A stretch of 55,907 nt of DNA from Sunxiuqinia dokdonensis. GTDB taxonomy: Bacteria > Bacteroidota > Bacteroidia > Bacteroidales > Prolixibacteraceae. Both the position numbers and the translations under genes were made by a program. The stretch spans positions 1-55,907 of the forward strand of contig NZ_LGIA01000173.1 in NCBI RefSeq assembly GCF_001270965.1. Direction: 5' to 3'. The notes beneath the pieces were generated by a model, which ran no database searches, was not told the DNA's origin, and worked only from the letters and a program-made list of their open reading frames with translations. The stretch's first letter is position 1. Every line of letters begins with the position of its first letter. This document shows positions 42,501 through 50,050 of the stretch, piece after piece.

Positions 42501-44071
42501 CAAGTTGGGAAGCGGGGCGAAAGGTTGGTACCTTTCAGCAGTTTCATCACCAGCGTTTGTGGCGCTTCAATGCCGTCGGTCGAAAATTCACCCACCTGAA
42601 AAGTTTGCCCGTTGGCCGTGTAGTTGTAGGCGACCATCAGCACTTCGTCGGTGTTTAGCGATGAGTTGAGCGAGATGTAGCCCAGTGTTTCATGCACGGT
42701 GTATTCCGAAGGACTGAGTTTACGTGCCTGCTCCACTTTTTCGAAGTCCTGGCCTCCTTTAAACTCGTATACCGTGAGGCTTTGCATGGTTTTATTGATC
42801 AGCTCGGCCTGGCGAATGTCGTTATAGTTGGTCGTAATTTCGGGGTATAAATCGTTGGCTTCGTTAAACGGGTAAATATTTTCGGGGTAGGGCCGCGTGG
42901 CGGTTTCCTGAAAGGCAGGCACCTGGTTGTAAATGTTGTCTTGATGTTCGCCCAAGTCCATGAAGGCCAAAATGTTTCGCGATTCATCGGTGTTGTTGGA
43001 CTTATTGGTCACCCACACTTCAATTTTGTTGATGTTGATGGCCGACCGGATGACGGGCAGGTTGGCCAAGGCCTGGTTGTAATTGTCGCGGAAATATTGC
43101 GCCAAAAAGAAGTGGCGGTTGGCATCGTAATTCAGCGCTTCAATTTCGAAGGTTGATTTTTGGGCGCCTCCTTCGGTTTCAATCACCTGGGTTTCCCCTT
43201 TGTTCTGCGAAAAGACAGTCGTTAGGTTTAACCGCCCGAACTGCATTTCGGTTTTCACCCCAAACAAGTTGGTTCCCCCGCTTATCAACGATCCGTTGAG
43301 TGGGAGGGACACATTTCCGGCTTCAATCTTCTTCAGAATTTCATCTTCATCGCCGGTGTAGTCGATGTTCATTTTGTTTTCGTAGTCGAAGGTGGCTTCG
43401 GTGTTGTAGTTGACCCGCATCTTCATTTTTTCACCGATGTTGCCCACGACGTTCATCTGGATTTTCTGATCGAAATCGAAGGTGGGCGTTTTGCGCAGCC
43501 GTTCGGGAATGGCCGGGTTTTCGGTGGCGTTCATTTGGTAGCCAAAACTGACTTCGACATAGCCTTGCGGGCGGATGTCGATGGTGTTGCCTCCAAAAAT
43601 CCGGTTAAAGGCTTCTCCCCCGACTGTCAGCTGCGGAATGACCGACCCCTGACTTTCCAGATCAAGCTGGTTGCCCCGCACACGCCAGTAATTTTGGATC
43701 GAGTTTTTGAAGTCGTAGTCGACATACTCTTGCAGCGACATGGTTTTGGGCAGCCGGTAATTCAGGTTTCCAATCTTCTCGTAAATGATGTATTGACCGG
43801 TTTCGGGGTCGTATTCAATTTCGGTTTGAATGTTGGAAGGGCGGCCCAAAAAAAGCTGTGAGCTGTCCTGTGGGCTGGTGTTTTCAAAATTGGCTTCATC
43901 CTCGAAGGCATAAGGGAGAACGCCAGTGGTATCAATTTCAATGGAGTCGTTGATGCTGGTAAAACTGGTTTGGGGCTGTGCGGTATTTTGGAAAGGTGCA
44001 AAAATCCAACCCATGCATAAGATGCCCGGAAAAACAACTGTTACAAGGATATTTGTCACGCTCTTTTTCAA
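36539..44071 (-). CDS. sprA: SprA, outer-membrane translocon of the type IX secretion system
   Basis: A 2510-residue protein with a signal peptide (about 1-32) and a body matching cell surface protein SprA. SprA forms a very large single-chain beta-barrel through which type IX secreted proteins cross the outer membrane, and is needed for gliding in motile species. The length is close to the known Flavobacterium protein (about 2400). Alternating strands and repeated SPRA-type segments run through the whole chain, and the end is a strand with a terminal aromatic pattern (LSFRFTLAQ). It lies 18 bp after ruvA, the usual Bacteroidota neighbour, in a pdxA-ruvA-sprA unit. Long frames on the opposite strand are shadows. 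Confidence 0.95.
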   Translation of the reverse strand: MKKSVTNILVTVVFPGILCMGWIFAPFQNTAQPQTSFTSINDSIEIDTTGVLPYAFEDEANFENTSPQDSSQLFLGRPSNIQTEIEYDPETGQYIIYEKIGNLNYRLPKTMSLQEYVDYDFKNSIQNYWRVRGNQLDLESQGSVIPQLTVGGEAFNRIFGGNTIDIRPQGYVEVSFGYQMNATENPAIPERLRKTPTFDFDQKIQMNVVGNIGEKMKMRVNYNTEATFDYENKMNIDYTGDEDEILKKIEAGNVSLPLNGSLISGGTNLFGVKTEMQFGRLNLTTVFSQNKGETQVIETEGGAQKSTFEIEALNYDANRHFFLAQYFRDNYNQALANLPVIRSAININKIEVWVTNKSNNTDESRNILAFMDLGEHQDNIYNQVPAFQETATRPYPENIYPFNEANDLYPEITTNYNDIRQAELINKTMQSLTVYEFKGGQDFEKVEQARKLSPSEYTVHETLGYISLNSSLNTDEVLMVAYNYTANGQTFQVGEFSTDGIEAPQTLVMKLLKGTNLSPRFPTWDLMMKNIYSLNAYQLSKENFILDVLYQNDSGTDINYLPETNLEGHILLNVLNVDNLNSQLDPGSDGVFDYIEGVTVLSSSGRIIFPVLEPFGSHLADSISDPALAEKYAYQSLYDSTKTYAEQDTKHNKFILKGSYEGSSSSEISLGTMNVAQGSVKVTAGGRELQEYIDYTVDYTLGRVKIINAGLLESGTPIRISTESEDLFSVQRKTLIGTHANYAFSDNFNLGATVLHMNERPLTQKVTYGEDPISNTIWGLDANYTTESNLLTTLVDKLPFIETKERSSISMEAEFAQLIPGHSKVIDKEGTVYIDDFEATKTSINLKARQAWVLASTPQKQDQFPEGNLNDDLAYGFNRAKLAWYIIDPLFLRNTSQTPSHIRGDRAQQKNHFVREVFQKEIFPDKETATGTPTNIPVLDLAYYPEEKGPYNYDTYPSPYSAGIDADGKLNNPETRWGGIMRKIETTDFEAANIEYIEFWMMDPFVYDKQSGVPVEGGDLYFNLGDVSEDILKDSRKAFENGLPESEQLIDVDTTVWGRVSTKQSIVDAFANDPVSRQFQDVGFDGLGDEDEREFHQTYLQALQNILNQTALTEALNDPSSDNYHYYRGSDYDAEQASILTRYKNYNGPDGNSPTSDMSPESYPTTASTLPDIEDINNDNTLNEYERYYQYRVSIRPEDMVLGQNFITDVRVGQSEAPDGGVQEVNWYQFKVPVSDFENKIDIEGFRSIRFMRMFLKGFSDTTILRFATLDLVRSDWRKFTNEIDDVNVPPSAETAFEISAVNIEENSRKEPVNYILPPGIDRVIDPANPQLLQLNEQSLVLKVIDLQQEDVRAAYKTLGMDFRRYRRLKLEIHAEEIDGYPLNNDELHFFVRLGTDENNFYEYEVPLQLTDPGFYNGDIESQRYLVWPDENRINIPLDLFTDAKMARNALMRQAGASINITDIYETPHQGWNNNKNMVKVKGTPNLAEVDIVLMGVRHKRTGNFNPGPKSVEVWANELRLTDFDEDGGWAANARVSARLADLGSVVVAGRTRSSGFGSIDQTMNERAMDDLVEYDISSNFELGKFFPERAKVRIPLYVGVSKSISNPKYNPLDADIEMDDALDQLESQSERDSLKHIAQDYVSRKSINLTNVKVDQMNKSGKPRLYDPTNFSVTYAYNELRKRNVNTEYSLEKNYRGMFSYNYNNRPQLVEPFKKFGFLNGKALQLIKDFNFYPMPTQLSYRTDLYRHYREVQARNLTNPNMIIPRTFDKEFLWNKYFDLNFNLTRSLKLDFSTQGTSRIDEPAGRINRRDDDYELKRDSIITNLLNLGRPILYHHTFNASYVAPINKIPMLNWLSATGRYQAQYDWYAGPITDESIKLGNTAENARVAQINGQANMLNLYNKVPFLKEVNQKFGASTRTARSSRSRTQAATRPTAQESSARTKTVTFDSPPTNLKANTTKSINHKLRTEQVKVSIVNQAGTAVEGEVVVVNENRVTVTVAENVPQAQIKITGTRQVGDGIFLKIAQYTARTLMSVKNVSVSYSSSDGTIMPGFLPEPALFGSGYYRPDQAVFGDIAGSTAPGFPFLFGWQDDNFARKAISKGWYTNDTTLNAAYRMNHNETFSIRANVEPIPFLRIDLTANRSFSENMQEYYNWNQETGRFNAANRTLSGNFTMSINTWSTAFTKMGEAEIQESAAFQTMMDNRRTIAWRLANQRVANPAVGYSPEAPHQQAEGYPAGYGPTSQQVLVSSFIAAYTGQDPNKVSLEPFPSIKYMRPNWRVTYDGIVSKIDLLNKVMKTLNLNHAYRSSYNVGSYITNLSYNDREFNDGFSYVMNELSGNFISQYDINAVSINEQFSPLINMDVTWLNDMTTRAEISRSRNLTLNFANNQLTEVLTNEYTFGLGYRFERMDLIVKTKRSQQAYSNDLNIRADVSFRKNKTLIRKLVEQTDQLTAGQNAVTIKTTADYMLSDRFQLRVYFDKVINKPFTSLSFPTSNTNFGLSFRFTLAQ

Positions 44072-44089
44072 TGCCAGTCTGTTTCAACG

Positions 44090-44674
44090 TTAAAGCCCTT
44101 TCAGAGCCTTCTTTATGGTTTCTTCCACCGTTAGGTCAGGATTAGCTTTCAGAAGTTTGTCCAGTTCTTTCTCAATGTTCTTTTTGGCAAATCCCAGCAT
44201 TACTAATGCTGATAACGCTTCATCGCGGATAGTATTGTCTGCCGGAGAGTTTAAAATTTGGTCGCTGGCTGCGGTCTTTCCGATCTTATCTTTCAGGTCG
44301 ATAATGACACGTTGAGCGGTTTTTGCACCAATGCCCTTAATGCTTTTCAGCAGATTGACATTTTCTTCGAGAATTGCCCTGCGGATTTCTTCGGCTGTCA
44401 GCGATGAAAGCATCATCAGCGCTGTGTTTGAACCAATGCCATTGACGGAAATCAGCAATCGGAACAGTTCGCGCTCGGCGGCTTCGGCAAAGCCATAAAG
44501 CAGGTGCGCATCTTCGCGAACCACCTGGTGTAAGAACAATCGAGCTTGCTCTTTTCCGTTAATGAGCGAATAAGTGTTGAGGGAAATATGGATGAAATAG
44601 CCGATTGATCCGGCTTCAATGACTGCATTGGCCGGGCTTAGTCCACTTAGTTTACCCTGGATGTATTCATACAT
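44090..44674 (-). CDS. ruvA: Holliday junction DNA helicase RuvA
   Basis: A 194-residue junction-binding subunit of RuvAB. The N-terminal OB-fold (MYEYIQGKLSGLSPANAVIE) is followed by two helix-hairpin-helix motifs (LLISVNGIGSNTALMMLSSL and LLKSIKGIGAKTAQRVIIDL) and a C-terminal RuvB-binding domain (ALVMLGFAKKNIEKELDKLL). Length is normal. It is 11 bp from pdxA and 18 bp from sprA. Confidence 0.96.
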   Translation of the reverse strand: MYEYIQGKLSGLSPANAVIEAGSIGYFIHISLNTYSLINGKEQARLFLHQVVREDAHLLYGFAEAAERELFRLLISVNGIGSNTALMMLSSLTAEEIRRAILEENVNLLKSIKGIGAKTAQRVIIDLKDKIGKTAASDQILNSPADNTIRDEALSALVMLGFAKKNIEKELDKLLKANPDLTVEETIKKALKGL

Positions 44675-44685
44675 GCTGCTGTTTG

Positions 44686-45786
44686 TTAAATCTCAGGCTC
44701 ATCCGACGATTGAAAATCGATCGTCTCATCAACCTGATTGGGGTTGATTTCAAATTTTTTCAATGGGTTTTTACTGATCTCGCGATAAATCTCCCGGCTT
44801 TTATGCACGTCGATGGCCAGGTACAAAGCTTCGCGGAACGAGTCGGGCGATGCCTTGTCTTCGCCGGCAATGTCGAAGGCTGTACCGTGCGCCGGCGATG
44901 TCCGGATAAACGGCAGGCCAGCCGTGTAGTTCACTCCTTTGTCGAACGAAGCCAGCTTAAATGGCGTCAATCCCTGGTCGTGATACATGGCCAGAATGGC
45001 GTCAAATTTGGTATAGTCGCCCGATCCAAAAAAGCCATCGCTGGGGTACGGCCCCAGTGCCAGGATGCCTTCTTTTTTGGCCCGTTCAATGGCTGGTATG
45101 ATGATGTCTTTTTCTTCGGTTCCCAACAGCCCGCCGTCGCCCGCATGCGGATTTAGTCCAAGCACGGCAATGCGTGGGCTTTTGACGCTGAAGTCCTGTT
45201 CGAGCGAACGATCCATGATGCGAAGCTTGTTTAAAATCGCTTCCTTGGTAATGAGCTCGGGGACTTTCGATAGTGGAACATGTGTGGTTACGACGCCAAT
45301 TTTCATCAACTCGCTGACCATCAGCATGAGATAGTTGTTTGTTTCAAACTGTTGCGCCAGGAATTCGGTGTGTCCCGGAAAATTAAATTTATCCGACTGG
45401 ATGTTGTCTTTATTGATTGGGGCGGTGATTAAAGCGTCAATTTCACCGGCTTTCAGGTCATTCACTGATCTTTCCAGCGCCATGTACGAAGCTTCGCCGG
45501 CCAGCTCAGACGATTTGCCCAACTCCACCCGGATATTATCGTCAATACAGTTGATGATGTTGGCCCGTCGAGGATCTGCTTCGCCAGCACTTTGGATATT
45601 GTTGAAGTTGAAGTTGTTTATGTTGAGCGCTTTGCGGTGGTAGGCTGCCACCTTGGGAGAACCATAAACGATGGGTGTGCACATCTCCAGAATGCGTGCA
45701 TCCATCAGGGTTTTCATAATTACCTCGTATCCAATTCCATTGATATCACCATGTGATATACCAATTTTTATTTTGTGTTTGCTCAT
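44686..45786 (-). CDS. pdxA: 4-hydroxythreonine-4-phosphate dehydrogenase PdxA
   Basis: A 366-residue NAD-dependent enzyme of pyridoxal phosphate synthesis. Family motifs include GISHGDINGIGYEVIM, ALITAPINKDNIQ, FPGHTEFLAQQF, VLGLNPHAGDGGLLGTEE, DGFFGSGDYTKFDAILAMYH and TSPAHGTAFDIAGEDKAS. Metal-binding histidines are present in GHTEF, LNPHAGD and MYHDQG. It is the first gene of the pdxA-ruvA-sprA unit and has a well-formed promoter. Confidence 0.95.
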   Translation of the reverse strand: MSKHKIKIGISHGDINGIGYEVIMKTLMDARILEMCTPIVYGSPKVAAYHRKALNINNFNFNNIQSAGEADPRRANIINCIDDNIRVELGKSSELAGEASYMALERSVNDLKAGEIDALITAPINKDNIQSDKFNFPGHTEFLAQQFETNNYLMLMVSELMKIGVVTTHVPLSKVPELITKEAILNKLRIMDRSLEQDFSVKSPRIAVLGLNPHAGDGGLLGTEEKDIIIPAIERAKKEGILALGPYPSDGFFGSGDYTKFDAILAMYHDQGLTPFKLASFDKGVNYTAGLPFIRTSPAHGTAFDIAGEDKASPDSFREALYLAIDVHKSREIYREISKNPLKKFEINPNQVDETIDFQSSDEPEI

Positions 45787-45855
45787 TTTGTCAGTCTCTT
45801 ATGAAGTTGCCGAATTCTTGAAAATCTCTTGTTCACAGTTATTTTCTGCGAATGG

Positions 45856-45887
45856 CAAAGTTAATTTTTTATCTCAACTTTATCAAA
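45856..45887 (-). promoter_or_regulatory. Promoter of pdxA-ruvA-sprA
   Basis: On the minus strand TTTG (45884-45887) and TAACTTTG (45856-45863) are separated by 20 bp, an exact match to the Bacteroidetes minus-33/minus-7 consensus. The leader before the pdxA ATG is about 63 bases. Confidence 0.78.
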
Positions 45888-45918
45888 ATAGATTAGTTGT
45901 TACCGGGGCGGAATATTT

Positions 45919-46419
45919 TTAAATCAAAATGGCAAAAATAACTACCAGAAGTAGCAGCATGAACAAGATGAGCTGGTTGCGAACAAACAAGCCCAGCAGG
46001 ATCAAAATTTCAAGCTCTTCGGTGTCTGCCGAATAGATTTCAATCTGGCCTTTATCCTTCGAAAGGAGTTCGAAACTTTGGAAAATAACGATTTCCTGAC
46101 CGTTGAATTTCCACGCCCAGCGCGACTGCCAGAAGTTTTTAATTTCCAGTTCAAACCGCTTTCCATTAATGACCACATCGCTTTTTGGGTTGAATAGATT
46201 GATCATGATCGACGCCAACGGGGCCTGGTTGTTGGTGTCAAATATTTCGAGGCGTGACAGGAAAAAGTCACGGTTGAGGATAAAGCGGCGTCCTTTAAGC
46301 GTCGCCAAGGCATCTGAACTAAACATGTTTTTCCATTCAATTTCCCCAATCTGCTCATTGTTTCTGGTAATTTGCAGTTGGTTTTTAAAGACTCCTTTTG
46401 TCCAGTACAGTTTTTCCAT
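45919..46419 (-). CDS. Tubby-C/LURP-one-like small membrane-anchored protein
   Basis: A 166-residue protein with a strand-rich body (about 1-130) and a hydrophobic C-terminal tail (about 140-166). Repeated short strands such as GRRFILNRDFFLSRLEIFD and VVINGKRFELEIKNF give a weak resemblance to tubby C-like or LURP-one proteins. I do not assign a function. It is a single gene, upstream of pdxA on the same strand with a separate pdxA promoter between them. Confidence 0.68.
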   Translation of the reverse strand: MEKLYWTKGVFKNQLQITRNNEQIGEIEWKNMFSSDALATLKGRRFILNRDFFLSRLEIFDTNNQAPLASIMINLFNPKSDVVINGKRFELEIKNFWQSRWAWKFNGQEIVIFQSFELLSKDKGQIEIYSADTEELEILILLGLFVRNQLILFMLLLLVVIFAILI

Positions 46420-46509
46420 AGCTTGAAAATTCCGATCTGCAAGGTATGAAATTTCGCTTGAAAATCAGCAGATCTTTCCTGAGCTTATGTTGGCGAACTG
46501 ATGCTTTTT

Positions 46510-46550
46510 TGTAAAAAAGGCAGCAAAAGCTTCCGTGCGATTGCTGCCTT
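46510..46550 (-). terminator. Terminator of the beta-barrel protein gene
   Basis: AAGGCAGCAA pairs perfectly with TTGCTGCCTT around a 14-base loop. Read on the minus strand it continues into six T. Confidence 0.78.
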
Positions 46551-46579
46551 CAGAGACATGGGGGATTTGTTGATGCTGT

Positions 46580-47176
46580 TTAGAAAAAAAGTGCAAGGTT
46601 GAGGGAAAGCGTCTTGTTTTGGATGTCGCTCGTTTGTTTAAAAACTTCTGAAATTCCCATGTCGTAGTTGAGGCTCAATAGCATTTTTTGCCCTGCTGCC
46701 GGGAGTTGAAATCCCAGTTCGAACGCCCAGCCCACATCGGTTGCGTTGACTTCGTTTTTTATATCGGCGCTTTGGCCCTCTTTTTCAAGTTCGGCCTTGA
46801 GTATGGTAGCCAAATAAGGGCCTGTAGCTAGAAAAATGCGCGAGGCATTTCCTTGCTTTAGCACGGATGAAAACTCGGCCTTCACCGGAAGTTGAAGGTA
46901 GTTCATGCGGTAGGTTTCGTCTTGCCTATCTGGTTGGCTACCTTTTTGAGTGTACAGCAAACCTGATTTTACCGCGAGCCAGTCATTTTTTTGGTAGCGT
47001 GCCAGCAGCCCGAAGTTCACACCGCAGCGAACCTCGTCGTTTTTGCAAATGTTCCCCAAATCGGCTTGGGTTGAGGCGCCCATTCCCAGTTGGCCGCCCA
47101 GTTCCAGTTGACTAAATGCTTGTCCTGAAGTCATGATCATGAACAACAACAAGCTGATTCTTTTTACATGTTTCAT
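46580..47176 (-). CDS. Outer-membrane beta-barrel protein
   Basis: A 198-residue protein with a signal peptide (MKHVKRISLLLFMIMTSG, cleaved near AFS-Q) and eight or so amphipathic strands (LELGGQLGMGAST, VNFGLLARY, WLAVKSGLLYTQKG, YLQLPVKAEF, AFELGFQLP, LLSLNYDMGIS, LSLNLALFF). It fits the porin-like PF13568 OMP family and ends with a terminal phenylalanine. It lies 70 bp downstream of a TetR-type gene on the same strand. An upstream frame extension runs into the TetR gene and was rejected as start. Confidence 0.85.
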   Translation of the reverse strand: MKHVKRISLLLFMIMTSGQAFSQLELGGQLGMGASTQADLGNICKNDEVRCGVNFGLLARYQKNDWLAVKSGLLYTQKGSQPDRQDETYRMNYLQLPVKAEFSSVLKQGNASRIFLATGPYLATILKAELEKEGQSADIKNEVNATDVGWAFELGFQLPAAGQKMLLSLNYDMGISEVFKQTSDIQNKTLSLNLALFF

Positions 47177-47246
47177 TGTTCTCTGTTTTTGATTGATATT
47201 TGATTCGACGAAATACGTCAAATGGTCGAACAGCAGATAAAATTTT

Positions 47247-47819
47247 TTAGGTTGCGATGCCATGAAATAAAATGTGCAGCAGGTCTTTAAGGTGTTTTTC
47301 CAGGTCAACGTCCTCGCCAGTAAGAAAATACGGCTCTTCCAGCCCGCGGAGTGCAATGACAACCGTTCGGGCGGTCAGCTCAATATTGAGCTTTCGGAAT
47401 TCTCCGCTTTGAATGCCTTCTTCCAGGATTCGGGCAATGGAGGCTTGTTCTTTTTGGTCGTGTTTTTCTCGGATTTTTTCAATGAATTCAATCTTGCTCA
47501 GGAAATCATTTTTCAAGGCGTCGTAATAATTCACGAAATCGTGAAATCCTTTCATTCGAACCAAAACGTAGGCAATTAATTTTTCACGGGCATTGGTTTG
47601 TTCTTTTACGGCATGTTCAATTTTGGCGAATAAAATGCCCGCTTCCTGTTCAACAACGGCCTGAAATACTTCTTCCTTGCTTGCAAAATAGTAGTACAGC
47701 GAACTTTTTCCCTTGCGGGCTGCGATTGCAATTTCATCCATTGTTGTTTTTCGGAACCCGTACCTGGCAAAGGTTTCACGGGCCACTTCAATGATGCTAT
47801 CTCTTATTTTTTCGCTCAT
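47247..47819 (-). CDS. TetR/AcrR-family transcriptional regulator
   Basis: A 190-residue regulator with an N-terminal helix-turn-helix (IIEVARETFARYGFRKTTMD, KGKSSLYYYFASKEEVFQAV) and a ligand-binding helical domain. It is followed by a beta-barrel protein gene on the same strand, and the two may be co-regulated. Its ligand is unknown. Confidence 0.92.
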   Translation of the reverse strand: MSEKIRDSIIEVARETFARYGFRKTTMDEIAIAARKGKSSLYYYFASKEEVFQAVVEQEAGILFAKIEHAVKEQTNAREKLIAYVLVRMKGFHDFVNYYDALKNDFLSKIEFIEKIREKHDQKEQASIARILEEGIQSGEFRKLNIELTARTVVIALRGLEEPYFLTGEDVDLEKHLKDLLHILFHGIAT

Positions 47820-47845
47820 GGTGCTGCTGTTCGACTATTTTGGTT

Positions 47846-47853
47846 CAAAAGTA
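47846..47853 (-). promoter_or_regulatory. Minus-7 box (TACTTTTG) of the TetR gene
   Basis: Perfect TAnnTTTG on the minus strand, 27 bp before the ATG. Confidence 0.52.
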
Positions 47854-47919
47854 CAAAAAATGATTTCAATTGAATAATATTGGTCTGAAAATTCTATTTT
47901 TTTTGCCAGTCAACTTCAG

Positions 47920-49779
47920 TTACAATTTGTGGTTTCCACCAGCTGGGATGGTAAACAGGAATTGGCTTCCTTTCCCTTCTTCGCTTTCTACCCGGATTTT
48001 CCCCTTGTGTTTTTCCACAAATTCCTTGCAGAGAATCAGGCCCAGCCCCGTGCCTTTTTCGTTTAGCGTTCCAAGTGTCGAGTAGCTCTCTTCAATACGA
48101 AACAGCTTATTCTGTGATTCATTGCTGATGCCTACGCCATTGTCGGTGACTGCAATTTGAAGCTCCTGGTTTTCCTCGCGTGCCGAGATCAGAATCTGGC
48201 CGCCCGGATGTGTAAATTTTATGGCATTGGAGATCAGGTTGCGCAGCACGGATGAAATCATATACCGGTCGGCAAAAACTGGTGCGTCGTGTGGAATTTC
48301 CTTGATGATGTTTATTGATTTTTGTTGTGCGGCATCATTTAGCAAGTCAACGGCTTCGTTTATTAAACCGACGCTGTCCACAAATTCGGGGTTGAACTCC
48401 GTTCTTCCGGATTGGGTGCGCGACCATTCGAGCAGGTTTAATAGCAAATCCATGGCGTTTTGAGCCGAATGTTCGATGATATTGACATACTTGTCAATTC
48501 CCTCATAGTCTTTTTCTTCAATCTGTTCGGCCAGCAAGTTTGTGAATCCGATGATGCTGTTGAACGGACTTTTCAGATCGTGTGCAATGATGGAGAAAAA
48601 TTTGTCTTTAGTGGCGTTGAGCTGACGCAGGCGGATTTCGTTTTCCAACAGAATTTGCTCGGCCTGTTTTCGCTCGCTGATATCGCGGATAAAGCTTTGA
48701 TAAGTACCGTCGGGCATGGCCTTCGAATTCATTTCGACCTGAATCTTTTCCCCGTTCTTACGCTTGATATCCCGCTCGTTTTTAATGGTTTCTCCCGATC
48801 TGAGCAGGTCATACCGGAGTGGCTTTTGACTGAGTTTTTCACTAAAAAAAAGGTTTGCCATATTCATCTGTAGTAGTTCTTCACGCGTGTAGCCTGTTAG
48901 TTCTGTAGCCTTGTCGTTCACCGTAATGAAGTTGCCTTTTTCGTCGCCCTGGAAAAAGGCATCGGGCGCCATTTCAATCAGATTGCGGTATTTCTCTTCA
49001 CTTTTTTTCAGGCTTTCTTCATTTTGCTTCCGCTCGGTGATGTCCTGTATGATTCCAAATACGATCCGTTTGTCGGGGTCGAATGTCGCGATGGAATGAA
49101 TATGTTTGATTTTACCACTGTCGGCAGCTTGTATTCGAAATTCAACCTCATATTTATTGCCGTACCTCAGCAGGTTATTCATGGCCTGGTCCAGCATGGC
49201 GCGATATTCCGGAAGAGGAAATTGCCTGACAGATGAATAGTCCAGGTGGTCTTGGTGAACTTCATAGATTCTCAGAGCTCCGTCAGAAGCAAAAATTTCC
49301 TGCGAGTCCAGATGCAATTCCCAGTTTCCGGATTTAGAGGCCATTTCGGCCTGGCGCAAGCGTGCTTCGTTGAGAGCCACGATTTTCTCAGCTTGCTTGC
49401 GATTGCTGATGTCGTGCACAATGGCGTGGAGTAGTTCGCTGCCATTCAACTCAAGGGGGCTCATGTAAACTTCAACATCGCGAATGGACTTGTTTACCAA
49501 CTGCTGTTGTAGTTCGACGTATTTCAGCTCTTTTTTTGACGCCTGTTCGATCCAGTTCTTGTTTTTTTCTGGAGAACCAGGAGCCAGTTCTTGTGCGTTC
49601 ATCTGCGTTAGCTGTTCCTTTGGGCATCCGTAGAAATCCGTAGCTGCGCGGTTGGCATCGACAATTCGACCCGTTGACGGATCAATCATGAGTTGAACAG
49701 TTGTGTGAAAGTCAAACAGTTTCTGGAATAATTCGTTGGGCTTTTCCTTCTCCAAGTGGACATCGTCTTCCTTCTTCAT
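47920..49779 (-). CDS. Sensor histidine kinase with three PAS domains
   Basis: A 619-residue kinase without membrane segments, so it is probably cytoplasmic. PAS domains lie at about 15-125, 140-260 and 265-380. The dimerisation/phosphoacceptor domain follows, with the histidine in FFSIIAHDLKSPFNS, and the ATPase domain at about 500-619 has N (NLISNAIKF), G1 (VTDNGVGIS) and G2 (GTGLGLILC) boxes. No response regulator is adjacent, so it is an orphan kinase here. The signal is unknown. Confidence 0.93.
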   Translation of the reverse strand: MKKEDDVHLEKEKPNELFQKLFDFHTTVQLMIDPSTGRIVDANRAATDFYGCPKEQLTQMNAQELAPGSPEKNKNWIEQASKKELKYVELQQQLVNKSIRDVEVYMSPLELNGSELLHAIVHDISNRKQAEKIVALNEARLRQAEMASKSGNWELHLDSQEIFASDGALRIYEVHQDHLDYSSVRQFPLPEYRAMLDQAMNNLLRYGNKYEVEFRIQAADSGKIKHIHSIATFDPDKRIVFGIIQDITERKQNEESLKKSEEKYRNLIEMAPDAFFQGDEKGNFITVNDKATELTGYTREELLQMNMANLFFSEKLSQKPLRYDLLRSGETIKNERDIKRKNGEKIQVEMNSKAMPDGTYQSFIRDISERKQAEQILLENEIRLRQLNATKDKFFSIIAHDLKSPFNSIIGFTNLLAEQIEEKDYEGIDKYVNIIEHSAQNAMDLLLNLLEWSRTQSGRTEFNPEFVDSVGLINEAVDLLNDAAQQKSINIIKEIPHDAPVFADRYMISSVLRNLISNAIKFTHPGGQILISAREENQELQIAVTDNGVGISNESQNKLFRIEESYSTLGTLNEKGTGLGLILCKEFVEKHKGKIRVESEEGKGSQFLFTIPAGGNHKL

Positions 49780-50050
49780 AATTCGCGCAATTTTGAGATT
49801 GGCAATTGTGGTGCACTAATTTCCGGGAAAAGTCATCAAACAATGAAAGATGTTGTTCGTCTGAAAGGGTGGAGTCTGCTGGCTTGTTCTCGTTTCAATC
49901 ATCACGGTCAGGAAATTCAAGTTAATTTTGGTTTAGTCAGAATAACAAAGATATCATTTTTTCTTTCCCATTCTGAACAAGAATCAATGCTAATTTTTGT
50001 TCCAGACCTTGCGTTGAAATCCACAAATTCGTTTCGGTTGTCCAGGCGTT
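49780..50050. other. Intergenic region upstream of the kinase
   Basis: A 271-bp gap. Apart from a minus-7 box at 49946-49953 I see no gene or RNA. Confidence 0.5.
49946..49953 (-). promoter_or_regulatory. Minus-7 box (TATCTTTG), probable kinase promoter
   Basis: Perfect TAnnTTTG on the minus strand, about 167 bp before the kinase ATG. The nearest TTG upstream is 24 bp away. Confidence 0.45.
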
